64,000 nucleotides of DNA from Deltaproteobacteria bacterium (GTDB lineage: Bacteria > Myxococcota_A > Polyangia > Polyangiales > Polyangiaceae): the NCBI GenBank assembly GCA_016875405.1, contig VGRJ01000013.1:1-64000 (forward strand), in the 5' to 3' direction. Below, piece by piece: positions 36,338 to 45,168 of the stretch; position 1 is the stretch's first letter, and each line of letters begins with the position of its first letter. A program made the translations under genes and the position numbers. The notes under the pieces were generated by a model. The model was given only the letters and a program-made list of their open reading frames with translations, had not been told where the DNA came from and did not search any database.

Positions 36338-37629
36338 GCCGGCTCGCCGGTTCGGTCGGCGGCCTCGCCTGCGCCTCCTTCGCGCTCGTCGCCTGCGACG
36401 TCGGTTCGCCCGGTCCAGAGGACGCCTCACGCTCGTTCGACCGACCGCCGCTCGGCGTGACGTCGATTCGAGTCTCGACTTCGTACGATGGGGCTTCACC
36501 GGTACGCTCCGCCCTGACGGAGACGTCGTCGTTGTCGAACGTGGAGCTCTCCTCTTCGTTCGAGCTTCAGTTCGATCGGTTCCTCTGGCCCAAGACGGTG
36601 ACGCGGCAGGCCATCTGCCTTGCGCCCAGCACGGTCGAGATCACAAAGTTCGAGGACTGCGCCGAGCCAGGGCAGCCGTTCACGCAGCCCGAGTACGACC
36701 CGGCGACACGGCGGGTGACGTACCGGCTCGCGCGGGGCGAGCGTCTGGCCCCCGCCACTCAGTACCGCCTGACCGTGTTCGCGAACGCGACGACGGAGAG
36801 CGCCGGCTTTCTCGCCTTCGACGGGGCTCCGCTCGGTCGGAGCTACACCTTCGACTTTGTGACCAACGCGGACGCCACGTCGAGCGTCGATGAGCCCTCG
36901 CCTTCGGCGGAACGCTACTGCGCTGCGCAAGCCTGCGCGAAGAGCTGCTCCGCGACGCGAAAACAGTGCCGAGCGGCGTGCACTTCGACGTGTGCGGGCG
37001 AGCCTACCGAGGAGGCACGTGCCGCATGCGAGAGTGCCTGTCGCACGAGCTGCGACGAGGCGGCGCGAACCTGCAAGGCGCCATGCGAGTGCCTCGACGG
37101 TCCCGAGTGCGCCGAGGACGGCGACCTCATCGGTGAGAAGCCCTACCTCTTTCGAGGGTGCGGTTTCTCGCCGTGTCACGCGACGAGCACGAACCCTGAG
37201 CCTCGCTTCGCGGCGCCCGCTCCGATGGGGCTTGACCTGTCGTCGCCGGGTGCCGTGGCCGCTACGGCGATCGGGGTGACCGCGCGCCTCTCCCAGCATG
37301 GCGAAGCGGCAGCCCTCCCCGATCGAAGCGGCAATCGCTTCGGGCGTGCGATGCCGCTCATCGATCCATCGAACCCGGGCAACAGCTTCCTTCTCTACAA
37401 GCTGATCATCAACGCGCGGAACTACGAAGCGCCGAGTTTGGGGGGCGGCGACGATGAGTTCATGCGGCTTCGCAGCGGCGCGATCGCGGGGATGCCGATG
37501 CCCGCGGCTCTTGGCCCCGACACGAACCAGCTTGGCCCCGATGCACGCGAGTCGGAGCGAGAGCTGCGGATCATCAGCGCGTGGATCGCGGCCGGAGCGG
37601 TCCTCGAGTGTCCGCCGGGCCCGAACTGA
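36334..37629 (+). CDS. Lipoprotein with Ig-like domain and CX4CH cytochrome-like domain
   Basis: About 431 residues. The lipobox ALVAC lies 20-odd residues after a CTG (36334) that overlaps the previous stop as CTGA. No ATG, GTG or TTG is suitably placed before the signal, so a CTG start is proposed with reservation. After the lipid Cys comes a SbsA-type Ig-like domain (about 40-165: SSSFELQFDRFLWPKTV, YRLTVFANATTES). A Cys-rich spacer (CAKSCSATRKQCRAAC...) leads to a domain resembling planctomycete-type cytochrome c: Cys276-GFSP-Cys281-His282, GLDLSSPG, NSFLLYKLI, GMPMPAAL and ISAWIAAGA. A CX4CH haem site is unusual but known in cytochromes c3. The Met of MPMP could be the distal ligand. Confidence 0.7.
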   Translation: MSRLAGSVGGLACASFALVACDVGSPGPEDASRSFDRPPLGVTSIRVSTSYDGASPVRSALTETSSLSNVELSSSFELQFDRFLWPKTVTRQAICLAPSTVEITKFEDCAEPGQPFTQPEYDPATRRVTYRLARGERLAPATQYRLTVFANATTESAGFLAFDGAPLGRSYTFDFVTNADATSSVDEPSPSAERYCAAQACAKSCSATRKQCRAACTSTCAGEPTEEARAACESACRTSCDEAARTCKAPCECLDGPECAEDGDLIGEKPYLFRGCGFSPCHATSTNPEPRFAAPAPMGLDLSSPGAVAATAIGVTARLSQHGEAAALPDRSGNRFGRAMPLIDPSNPGNSFLLYKLIINARNYEAPSLGGGDDEFMRLRSGAIAGMPMPAALGPDTNQLGPDARESERELRIISAWIAAGAVLECPPGPN

Positions 37630-37648
37630 TGCCCGGGCGTGGGACGAC

Positions 37649-40057
37649 ATGGTGACGCGCCGGCACGATGCGCGGGGCCTTCGAGGGAGCGGAGCGAGCC
37701 CTTCGTCGTGCACGCGATGGGTCCCCCTCGCCGCAGCCATGCTCGGCGCGGCCTGCCAACCCACGCGCACTCCGCTCGACCTCGCGGTGAAGATGCCGAA
37801 CGCGCCGCTCTCGGTCGAAGAGCGCAAGACGGGGCCTCGACTCGCGACGGTGAGTCGAGAAGGTGACCCCTCGGGTGCCGTGGCGATGGCCATCGTGTCA
37901 CCGCGCGCCGGGCTCGACGGGGGGGCCGCCTCGCGCACCATAGCGGCGCTCGTCGATGCGAGGCTGAGGGCGAGGAGCGTCGAGCCGGCGACGAGCTGGG
38001 ACGGCGCGGGCGTGCGTGTCGCGCTGTCACTCAGCGATTCGCTGGACGTCCAGCGCGCCGTGGAGCTGTTGAGAGACGCCCTGCATCGCCCCGTCGCGCT
38101 CGACGATGTCAACGCAGTCCGCAGAAGCCTCGAGTCGAGCGCGGGCCCCATGCTCGCAGCACCCTACGCGCCGCTCGCCCGTTGCACGGGTGAACCGGCG
38201 TCCGTCCCTGGGGAGGGCTTCGCGCTCGAGACGCAGAGCCTCGACGAGTTGCTCGCGAAGGCGCGCCGTCGAGGGGGGGTCGCCCTGGGAGCCGTCGGTA
38301 CGAGCGAGCGGACGGGCTCGCTCGCGCGTGCCGTCGATGACGGCGAAACCTGGTCCCTCGAGGAGCAGCCGCAGGCAAGGCGACCGCTCGTCGCGACGCA
38401 CTCGGTCACGGTGGCCGGACGCCCGAGCAACGAACCGCAGCTCGACGTGGCCGTCCCGCTCCGCGATCCGCGACGCGCGCTGCAGCTTGCGCTCCAAGAG
38501 GAGGTCGGACGATCGCCGCTCAGCGTGCGCCTCGTCCTCTCCGAGTCACCGTTTCGGCTTGCGCGCGTGGTGGCCTCGGCGCAAGGCGACGGCGGTTGCG
38601 TTCGACTCACCCTCGAAGCGAAGGGTGTCACGCGCTCGCGGTTGCCTCGCGCCGCAGCGGAGGCCCTCGCCGTCGCATCCGAGACGCTGAAGACCGACCT
38701 TGAGACGCCGCTCGAGCCGACCGTGGTCGCTCGCCAAATTCTCCGCTCGACGGACGCCGCGGCGACGGCGGAGCTCGCCGCGTGGTGGGCCCTCGCGGGC
38801 GCCGCCGCCGAAGAGGTCGAGCTCGAGACGAGCAGTGTCCTTGCCGTACCGGCCGAGCGCGGGGACATCGCAGGAACGTACGAGGAGCTTGAGGGGGCCT
38901 ATCGCTCCGAAATCGCGCTGGCAACGCAGCGGAGCCCGAGTCGCGATGCGGCCTCGCCGAAGCCTGACGAGCGGGTCGCGGTCGAGCGTGGCCAGGGAGA
39001 GAGCTGGCTCCTCATCGCCAACGAATGCGCCCTCGCGCGAGAAGGTGACTGGGATGCAGGGAGGAGCGCTCTCGTCGCAAGAATCGCCGCGAGCCCGGGC
39101 ACATTGGCTGGCGTCGTCCTCGAGCCGTGGGTCGAGCCGGCCGGCGTTGGGCTCCTCGCACGCACGCAGCAACTGCCTGGCGAGACGAGCGCCGCAACCG
39201 GGCGCCGCCTCGGCATGGTGGTCGGTGTTGCCCTGACGAGCCTCGCGACGCCTGAGGAGCGATTCGCTCGCACGAAGCTCGAAGCGCTACGCCTCCTCTC
39301 GACACCAAGCGCGAGACGCCTCGAAGGACTGCTGACAAGGCTCGAGGGCGCGGCGCCCTCATGGCTCCGACCGGATGGTCTACTCGAGCGACAGCTCGCG
39401 ACGACCGCAGAAGATGCCGAGGAGCGCTGGCGCGCCATGCTTCGCGAACCGTGGCGAGTGGCGATGATCGCGGCTCACGACGTAGACGAGTCTCCCGCAG
39501 CGTTCGGCGAGCTGAGGCGTTGGGTCGGACCTCCAGACGATGCCGGTTGCCAAGCCGCGCATTCGAACCGCACGACCGCACCGGCAGCCGCGCGGTGGGC
39601 CGCGCCGAGCCTCTCCCCTCATGCGTTTCTCGCGTTTCAGGCCGAGGGGCCGAGCGAGAGCGCGGTCGCCGAGGTGGTGGTCGCCCACCTCGCGAGCGTC
39701 TCTCAACGCGTGGCGGCCGAGAGTCGGGCGGTGCTCGTCGGGGCGCCTCGTCGGCCGACGGTCGTCGTGGAGATCGTAGCCTCGGGGGCTGAACGAGACG
39801 CGGCGCTGGGAGCGTGGCACCGCGAGCTCGAGTCGCTCAGGACCGGCGCGCTCTCCGAAGACGAACTCAGGAAGGCGCAGCTCCTCGTGAATCGCGAACA
39901 CGTGCGCGCGCTCGAGAGTCCACGCGGTCGCATCTCTGCGCTCTGGCGAGGGGATCGCGTGACCCCGGTGTCGCACTCGGAGGTTCGTGAGTGGCTCGGG
40001 CGTCACCTCACGAAAGACCGCATTCAAGTCCTCACCGGAGACCCCGAGCTTCCGTGA
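37649..40057 (+). CDS. M16-peptidase-like lipoprotein without the zinc motif
   Basis: 802 residues from ATG 37649. A basic N-terminus and hydrophobic core end LGAAC, a lipobox. The protein looks like two M16-type halves: AVAMAIVSPRAGLDGGAAS with ALVDARLRARS near the N-terminus, and in the second half WHRELESLRTGALSEDELRKAQLLV with ALESPRGRISALW, typical of insulinase C-terminal domains. No HXXEH or inverted zinc motif is present anywhere, so it should be inactive as a peptidase. It lies 19 bases after the CX4CH lipoprotein and ends the cluster. Family assignment is by pattern only. Confidence 0.55.
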   Translation: MVTRRHDARGLRGSGASPSSCTRWVPLAAAMLGAACQPTRTPLDLAVKMPNAPLSVEERKTGPRLATVSREGDPSGAVAMAIVSPRAGLDGGAASRTIAALVDARLRARSVEPATSWDGAGVRVALSLSDSLDVQRAVELLRDALHRPVALDDVNAVRRSLESSAGPMLAAPYAPLARCTGEPASVPGEGFALETQSLDELLAKARRRGGVALGAVGTSERTGSLARAVDDGETWSLEEQPQARRPLVATHSVTVAGRPSNEPQLDVAVPLRDPRRALQLALQEEVGRSPLSVRLVLSESPFRLARVVASAQGDGGCVRLTLEAKGVTRSRLPRAAAEALAVASETLKTDLETPLEPTVVARQILRSTDAAATAELAAWWALAGAAAEEVELETSSVLAVPAERGDIAGTYEELEGAYRSEIALATQRSPSRDAASPKPDERVAVERGQGESWLLIANECALAREGDWDAGRSALVARIAASPGTLAGVVLEPWVEPAGVGLLARTQQLPGETSAATGRRLGMVVGVALTSLATPEERFARTKLEALRLLSTPSARRLEGLLTRLEGAAPSWLRPDGLLERQLATTAEDAEERWRAMLREPWRVAMIAAHDVDESPAAFGELRRWVGPPDDAGCQAAHSNRTTAPAAARWAAPSLSPHAFLAFQAEGPSESAVAEVVVAHLASVSQRVAAESRAVLVGAPRRPTVVVEIVASGAERDAALGAWHRELESLRTGALSEDELRKAQLLVNREHVRALESPRGRISALWRGDRVTPVSHSEVREWLGRHLTKDRIQVLTGDPELP

Positions 40058-40069
40058 ACGTGCGCATCG

Positions 40070-40546
40070 TCACTGAGGCACCGGGAAGCGCTGACCAAAC
40101 AGGTTGAGCTCGACGGGCTCCGTATCGTCCAAGAGCGGCGCGATCGAGAGCTGCGCGCTTCGCGAGAAGCGGGCCTCATAGCGGCGTTCCTTGACGCTCA
40201 CGCAGAGCACGCCGTCGACTTCGACGTGAAGCGTCTCGGCGTCTAGCCGCTCGCGCCCTCCGTCACTGAGCTCGACCTCTCCAGAAGCGGGGTCGAACCT
40301 GACGACGAAGAATGGCGTCGACTCGACGGTCAGGTAGCACCAGTCGTACCCGTTCACGAGCACGTAACGACCGTCGTCCGGATGCCGGGCGACCCAGCTC
40401 GCGAAGGCCGCCGCAAGACCCGCGTGCTCGACCGGCGCGCCCTCGTGAAAGAAGCGACCATGCCGATCGAGGACGATGCTGCTCTCGCGCGAGCGCCCCT
40501 CCGGGGGCGGAAGGCGAAAGAACTCGGGATGATCGCCGGGCTTCAT
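40070..40546 (-). CDS. DUF1285-like protein
   Basis: 158 residues. The core LDRHGRFFHEGAPVEHAGLA, RYVLVNGYDWCYLTVES and PFFVVRF follows the DUF1285 pattern (a small beta-rich cytoplasmic domain: input residue, WFHxG.PI, LFxxWL, YxLV, V.D.PF). The C-terminal part (LHVEVDGVLCVSVKERRYEA) is also beta-rich. No signal peptide and no catalytic motif. It is divergent from the methyltransferase gene and converges on the M16-like lipoprotein with 12 bases between stops. Function of the family is unknown. Confidence 0.6.
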   Translation of the reverse strand: MKPGDHPEFFRLPPPEGRSRESSIVLDRHGRFFHEGAPVEHAGLAAAFASWVARHPDDGRYVLVNGYDWCYLTVESTPFFVVRFDPASGEVELSDGGRERLDAETLHVEVDGVLCVSVKERRYEARFSRSAQLSIAPLLDDTEPVELNLFGQRFPVPQ

Positions 40547-40579
40547 CGGGCAATGCTAGCCTCGAGGGGCTTGAGTGAA

Positions 40580-41317
40580 ATGAAGCACCCCGAGGACCTC
40601 GCGGCAACGCGCCGCTACTACGACGAGTTCTCGCGGCGGTATGACGCCGAGCGCGGCGGTCGCGTGGCGGACGGCTACCATGACCTCATCGATGATCTCG
40701 AAATCGACTTCCTGCGGCGCTTCGCCACCGGAGGCGACGTGCTCGAGGTCGGATGCGGGACGGGGCTCTTGCTCGAGCGCATCGGGACCTTTGCGGCGCA
40801 CGCGAGCGGGATCGACCTCTCGCCGGGGATGCTCGCGAGCGCACGGGCGCGGGGGCTCGATGTCTCGGAAGCGAGCGCGACGGCCCTCCCCTTCCCGGAC
40901 GAGACCTTCGACGTCACCTGCTCGTTCAAGGTCCTCGCTCACATCGCCGAGATCCGCGTGGCCCTCGCCGAAATGACGCGGGTCACCCGCCGAGGAGGCA
41001 CCGTCGTCGCGGAGTTCTACAACCCCCGCAGCCTGCGCGCGCTGGCGAAGCGGCTCGCTCCCCCTGGAAAGATCGGGGCTCGAACGACCGAAGCCGAGGT
41101 CTACACGCGGTTCGACACGCCACTCGAAGCGGGCCGACACATGCCTCGCAACACGCGGCTCGTCGCGCGTCGCGGCGTGCGTATCGTAACGCCAGCCGCG
41201 AAGGCGCTTAGGCTCCCGATCGTCGGGCGTGCCTTGCGTCGCGCCGAGTGGTCTCTCTGCGATTCCCCGCTCGCCGAGTTCGCCGGGTTCTGGATCGGCG
41301 CGTTCCGAAAAGACTGA
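40580..41317 (+). CDS. SAM-dependent class I methyltransferase
   Basis: 245 residues from ATG 40580 (GAGGGG about eleven bases upstream); ATG 40553 is a possible alternative. The Rossmann-type SAM domain carries motif I VLEVGCGTGLLLE, the acidic GIDLSPGML loop, LPFPDETFDVTCSFKVLAHI and the EMTRVTRRGGTVVAEFYN segment typical of Methyltransf_11/UbiE-type small-molecule or lipid methylases. The FYDEFSRRYD-like beginning (RRYYDEFSRRYDAERG) is also seen in that group. The substrate cannot be inferred; neighbours are unrelated. It converges on the next gene with 7 bases between stops. Confidence 0.85.
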   Translation: MKHPEDLAATRRYYDEFSRRYDAERGGRVADGYHDLIDDLEIDFLRRFATGGDVLEVGCGTGLLLERIGTFAAHASGIDLSPGMLASARARGLDVSEASATALPFPDETFDVTCSFKVLAHIAEIRVALAEMTRVTRRGGTVVAEFYNPRSLRALAKRLAPPGKIGARTTEAEVYTRFDTPLEAGRHMPRNTRLVARRGVRIVTPAAKALRLPIVGRALRRAEWSLCDSPLAEFAGFWIGAFRKD

Positions 41318-41324
41318 GGCGCCG

Positions 41325-42245
41325 CTAGAACGAGGCGCCCGCGCCGACGAGGACGCCCGAGTCGAGCGGCATGACGATCGGGCGGATCGACGCCGCGGGC
41401 TTCTCCCTGCGCCGGGTCACCCGCTCCTCCGGGACAAACGCGACGTTCGCCTCGACGATGCCAGCAATGACGAGCGCCGAGGTGAGGCCAACCGAGACCC
41501 AATTCGTCGTCCGCGCGATCTCGAATCCGGTCCGCGCGGCGTCGCAATCATCGACCGCGCAGTTTGCCGCGGCGTAGTGCTGAGCGGCGAGGTGCGTCGC
41601 GACCGAAGCCGCGACCCCCGCAAGCTCGGCTGCCGCGAAGAACGCGCCGAGCCCGACGCTGCCATTCTGAAATTGCCCGACCCCGAAGGGCGCAAAGGCG
41701 ACGAGCCTCGAGCGGCGCGTGAGGGTCGTCTCCTCCACGATACGCGCGGTGGATGTGGACTTGCGCTGGCGTTCGAGTTCGAGCTCTCGCTCGCGCTGCT
41801 CGCGATCGACGAGCTCTTGCCGCTCGCGGAGGACCTGCTGTCGGAGCGCGTCGAGCTCGGCCGCGTTCGCCCGAGCGACCGTCGCGAACCGCTGTACGAC
41901 GGGCTCGGGGAACTGGCCGACCGGCAGCTCGTAGAATGGGTCCGCGCGAAACTGCGAGAGGATGGCGGCGTCTGCCTCGCCCCCACGCCCGAGGGCGAGC
42001 AGGCTCGCAGCATAGAGCGGTCGCGCCGACTGCTGGAGCTCACGGCGCCGAGCCGAATCGGGCGCCTTGGGGTCGCTCGGCTCGGCGAGCACTCGAGCGA
42101 GAACCTCGACGGCTCTCTCGTATTGGCCCCCGCCGAAGAGATTCCGTCCGACCTCGAGGTCCGAACGCGTGTCGGCGTTGGCGTGGACCGAGTAGCTCCA
42201 CCCCACGAAGAGCACGACGATGGCGAGGACGCGCGGGCGCAACAA
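41325..42245 (-). CDS. Exported protein with TPR-like and coiled-coil regions
   Basis: 306 residues. A Sec signal (VLAIVVLFVGWSYSVHA, cleavage near HA-NA) is followed by a TPR-like stretch (LEVGRNLFGGGQYERAVEVL), then a charged coiled coil (about 130-165, QQVLRERQELVDREQRERE), then two hydrophobic Gly/Ala-rich segments (LVAFAPFGVGQFQNGSVGLG and WVSVGLTSALVIAGIVEANV). The PFGVGQFQNG motif recurs in myxobacterial envelope proteins of this layout. Predicted to be periplasmic/membrane-associated; no function known. Fifty bases separate it from the RlmM-like gene upstream. Confidence 0.65.
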   Translation of the reverse strand: MLRPRVLAIVVLFVGWSYSVHANADTRSDLEVGRNLFGGGQYERAVEVLARVLAEPSDPKAPDSARRRELQQSARPLYAASLLALGRGGEADAAILSQFRADPFYELPVGQFPEPVVQRFATVARANAAELDALRQQVLRERQELVDREQRERELELERQRKSTSTARIVEETTLTRRSRLVAFAPFGVGQFQNGSVGLGAFFAAAELAGVAASVATHLAAQHYAAANCAVDDCDAARTGFEIARTTNWVSVGLTSALVIAGIVEANVAFVPEERVTRRREKPAASIRPIVMPLDSGVLVGAGASF

Positions 42246-42295
42246 TCGAGCCGTAACGCAAATTCGACGCCGCCACCATCACAGGCGAAGCGCCA

Positions 42296-43282
42296 TCAGC
42301 GCCGGAGGAGCGCGACCGCGCCGATCTCGCGACGATGGGCCATCAGGTGGCGCATGCGGAGCGGGGCGAGACCCAGCTCCTCGAGTCGCTTCCCGAGGCT
42401 CGGCAATTCGGACACGAATGACCAGTCGTTCAACTTGAGCGTCAGCACGGCACCACGAAGGCCGCGCCGGATCGCAGGGAGCAGCCGGGAGAGCTCGTGA
42501 ATCACGACCTGTGGCGCCAGGTTCATGTCGGAGACGAGCCAGTCCACGTGCGCCGGCAAGGACTCCCAGCGCAGCGCGCTCACCTTCGTCGCGAGGTGAT
42601 GGACGCGCGCGCCGGAGGGCCCGACGTACGCGAGGACACCGGGGTCCATGGCCGCGGGATCGACGCCGTACACGGTCACGCCGCGTATCGCCAATGCGAG
42701 GGCAGCGCCGCCGGGAGCGCTCCCGAGCTCGACCGCGACATCGCCGACGCGGATCGGGAGGTCGGCCCACCGAATCATCTCCTCGATCTTCGCGAACGCG
42801 CGCGACGGAGACTCGCTTGGCATCGCGACCTCGAAGTCTCCACCGGGCACGGCGAGGTGATTCGCTCCTGCTCGATGGAGCCCGCCCCACGCAGGCTCTC
42901 CGTCTGCGACGACCACGTCAGCCACGAGGTCGCCGTGCGACGCAGCTCCGAGCGGAGCCACCGACGCGAGTTCATGACGCCAGGGAACGAGGTCGGGGCG
43001 CTCCTCTTGGTCGCGTCCGAACACGTGGATTCGTTGCACTCCGAGGGGTGCGAGGGTCCGAACGGCGTCGGCAGGGGTGCGAAACGCACCGAGGGATTTC
43101 CCCCAGACGCGCGCGAAAGCAGAGCCCGGCTCGTCCTCGGGCGTCACCGAGCGGGTCGACTTGAAGGTAACGAGCCCAGGCCGCGAGTACGAGAACCGAA
43201 GCTCCGGCCGACGATGGGCGACGTCGAGCTTGAGGGCACGCTCGATCCCCGGGAGACACGTCGCGAAGACGAAGTCTGGCAT
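42296..43282 (-). CDS. RlmM/FtsJ-type rRNA 2'-O-methyltransferase
   Basis: 328 residues from ATG 43282, two bases after the kinase stop; the frame extending upstream to 43366 lies inside the kinase gene. An N-terminal region (about 1-150) resembles the ferredoxin-like/THUMP part of RlmM. The C-terminal Rossmann fold has VELGSAPGGAALALA (SAM motif I, about 183-197). The likely catalytic K-D-K-E series is Lys in KIEEMIRW, Asp in VSDMNLAP, Lys in LTLKLND and Glu in HRREIGAV. RlmM of E. coli methylates C2498 of 23S rRNA; whether this protein shares that target is not shown. Confidence 0.8.
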   Translation of the reverse strand: MPDFVFATCLPGIERALKLDVAHRRPELRFSYSRPGLVTFKSTRSVTPEDEPGSAFARVWGKSLGAFRTPADAVRTLAPLGVQRIHVFGRDQEERPDLVPWRHELASVAPLGAASHGDLVADVVVADGEPAWGGLHRAGANHLAVPGGDFEVAMPSESPSRAFAKIEEMIRWADLPIRVGDVAVELGSAPGGAALALAIRGVTVYGVDPAAMDPGVLAYVGPSGARVHHLATKVSALRWESLPAHVDWLVSDMNLAPQVVIHELSRLLPAIRRGLRGAVLTLKLNDWSFVSELPSLGKRLEELGLAPLRMRHLMAHRREIGAVALLRR

Positions 43283-43284
43283 GA

Positions 43285-45168
43285 CTAGCCGGGCCACGGG
43301 ACCGCAACGGACGTCCCCGCGTTCAAGGTGATCGATTGCCGCCTGTTTCCCGGCGCAAAGGTGCAAGTCGTCGAGCGCTGCACATCGCTCATCTTCGCTA
43401 TCACGCTCGCGCCCGCGCCGAAGACGAGCCCGTTGTCACAGGTGACGCGCGCCGCAGCCGGCCCACCTGAGAGCGTCACGCGAGCGTCGTTGTACCCGAG
43501 CGCGACCGTGAAGGTCTGCACCTGCGAGGGGTCGTTTCGAGGAGGCTCGACGACCGCGACGGATACCGACGTGGAGGAGCAGCACGCGTTCCCATCCGGC
43601 ATGAACCCAACGAGCTCGTGCGTCCCCGGTGCGAGCTCGAACGTACGACCGAACCAACTCGTCTCGACGCCATCGAGGCGAAGCTTTGCCCCTGCAGGGA
43701 TGACCGCGACGCGAACTTTTCGAAGGGCCGACGAGCGCTTGGCGTCGCCTGAGGCACGCGGACTAGCAGTCCCGTGCGGCGCTGGGCCGGAAGCGGCATC
43801 GACCGCGACGCGCGACGCACCCTCGCCTTTCGGATCGGAGGGCAGCCCGGCGCTGGGCTCGAGGACGGAGGCGACGTCCCTGGGCGCAGCTCCGCGGTCG
43901 GCCGCATCGCTTGAACGAGGCGCCTCCGCAACCGCGGCGACCACGCGTCCCGCGCGGACGGCGCGGGCGATCGCGAAGGACACCGATCCGAGGACGATGG
44001 CCCCGGCGGCGAGGACGGCGACTCGGGTGGCCCCTCGCTCGATCGTCTGCCTACGCCCGAGCGCGCTCACGCGCTTCAGGATCGCGAGGTCGCCGGGGGC
44101 GAGCGCGAGCGCCCGGTTGAAATCCGCCGCGGCCCCGTGAACATCGCCCTCCTTCCGCGCAGCCTCTCCGCGCTCGAGCAGGCGCGGCAAGAGCGAGTCG
44201 AGGTGACGCGCGCGAAAGTCGTCTGGCTCGTCGAAGAACTCGTCGAGACACCGAGAGAAATCGACCGCACCGAGCGCAGCCAGCTCGGCGCCGATCGCCG
44301 CACCGAACTCGGCCGCAGACGCGTAGCGCTGCCCGGGTTCGAGCATCAACGCCTTGGCCACGATCCCAGCCCAACGGCCTCCGACTTCGGGACGCTCGGA
44401 GTCCGCAGGCTCGTAGTCGCCGCCGAGCACGCGGCGTAGGACCTGAGCCGGGTTCGAGCCTTGAAAGGGCAGATGCCCGACGAGGCACTCGTAGAAAAGG
44501 ACACCAAGCGCGAACACGTCGGTCATCGGCGCGATGACGCCGCCCTCGATCTGCTCGGGCGCCATGTGCGCCGGTGACCCGAGGATCTGCCCCGTCGAGG
44601 TGACGCCCTGCGCATCGAGCACCTTCGCGATGCCGAAGTCCGTGAGTTTGATGCGCACACGAGCGGAGGCTCCGCCGAGCCCTTCACGAGGAGCCGACGG
44701 GCGCTCGGAGCCGAGCGCGAGATCGACGAGCACGTTCTCCGGCTTGATGTCGCGATGGATCACCCCGGCGGCGTGCGCGTGGTCGACGGCTTCGCAGAGC
44801 TGAGCCGCGACAACCGCCGCGACCTCGGGTGGCAGGGCACCGTGCTCGTCGAGCACCTTGCGCAGCGTCGTCCCGCGGATGAGCTCGACGACGAGATACC
44901 GCTCCTCATCGGCCTCGTCGGAGACATCGTAGACATCAACGATCCCCGGGTGGCGGAGCTTCGCGACGGCGCGCGCCTCAGCGACGAAGCGCTCCCGCAC
45001 CTCGGCGTTGTCGCGCAGGTGATGGTGGATGAGCTTGACCGCCACCTCGCGCCCCAGGCGAGCGTCGCGCGCGCGGTAGACGGTGGCCATGCCGCCGTGG
45101 CCGAGCTCTTCGAGAATCTCGTATTTCTCGAGCGTAGGGAGACGATGCGCCGGAGCGCGAACGCTCAC
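43285..45168 (-). CDS. Hanks-type Ser/Thr protein kinase with TM helix and PEGA-like extracytoplasmic domain
   Basis: 627 residues from GTG 45168, which overlaps the pyruvate kinase stop (GTGA). The kinase domain (about 16-285) is complete: GHGGMATV glycine loop, Lys45 in VAVKL, HRDIKPEN (138-145), TDFGIAK (about 175-181), GSPAHMAPEQ and the DVFALGVLFYECLVG segment. A short helical region, one TM helix (about 382-404), an Ala/Ser/Pro linker and a PEGA-like beta domain (about 490-545, AKLRLDGVETSWFGRTFEL) follow. It is thus a transmembrane kinase sensing or anchored in the periplasm. Expression is tied to pyk by overlap. Confidence 0.95.
   Translation of the reverse strand: MSVRAPAHRLPTLEKYEILEELGHGGMATVYRARDARLGREVAVKLIHHHLRDNAEVRERFVAEARAVAKLRHPGIVDVYDVSDEADEERYLVVELIRGTTLRKVLDEHGALPPEVAAVVAAQLCEAVDHAHAAGVIHRDIKPENVLVDLALGSERPSAPREGLGGASARVRIKLTDFGIAKVLDAQGVTSTGQILGSPAHMAPEQIEGGVIAPMTDVFALGVLFYECLVGHLPFQGSNPAQVLRRVLGGDYEPADSERPEVGGRWAGIVAKALMLEPGQRYASAAEFGAAIGAELAALGAVDFSRCLDEFFDEPDDFRARHLDSLLPRLLERGEAARKEGDVHGAAADFNRALALAPGDLAILKRVSALGRRQTIERGATRVAVLAAGAIVLGSVSFAIARAVRAGRVVAAVAEAPRSSDAADRGAAPRDVASVLEPSAGLPSDPKGEGASRVAVDAASGPAPHGTASPRASGDAKRSSALRKVRVAVIPAGAKLRLDGVETSWFGRTFELAPGTHELVGFMPDGNACCSSTSVSVAVVEPPRNDPSQVQTFTVALGYNDARVTLSGGPAAARVTCDNGLVFGAGASVIAKMSDVQRSTTCTFAPGNRRQSITLNAGTSVAVPWPG

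Noticed and set aside
41318-41339. Terminator hairpin between the convergent genes at 41317/41325
   Set aside because: GGCGCC palindromes are frequent in this high-GC sequence, the loop is long and no T-run follows.
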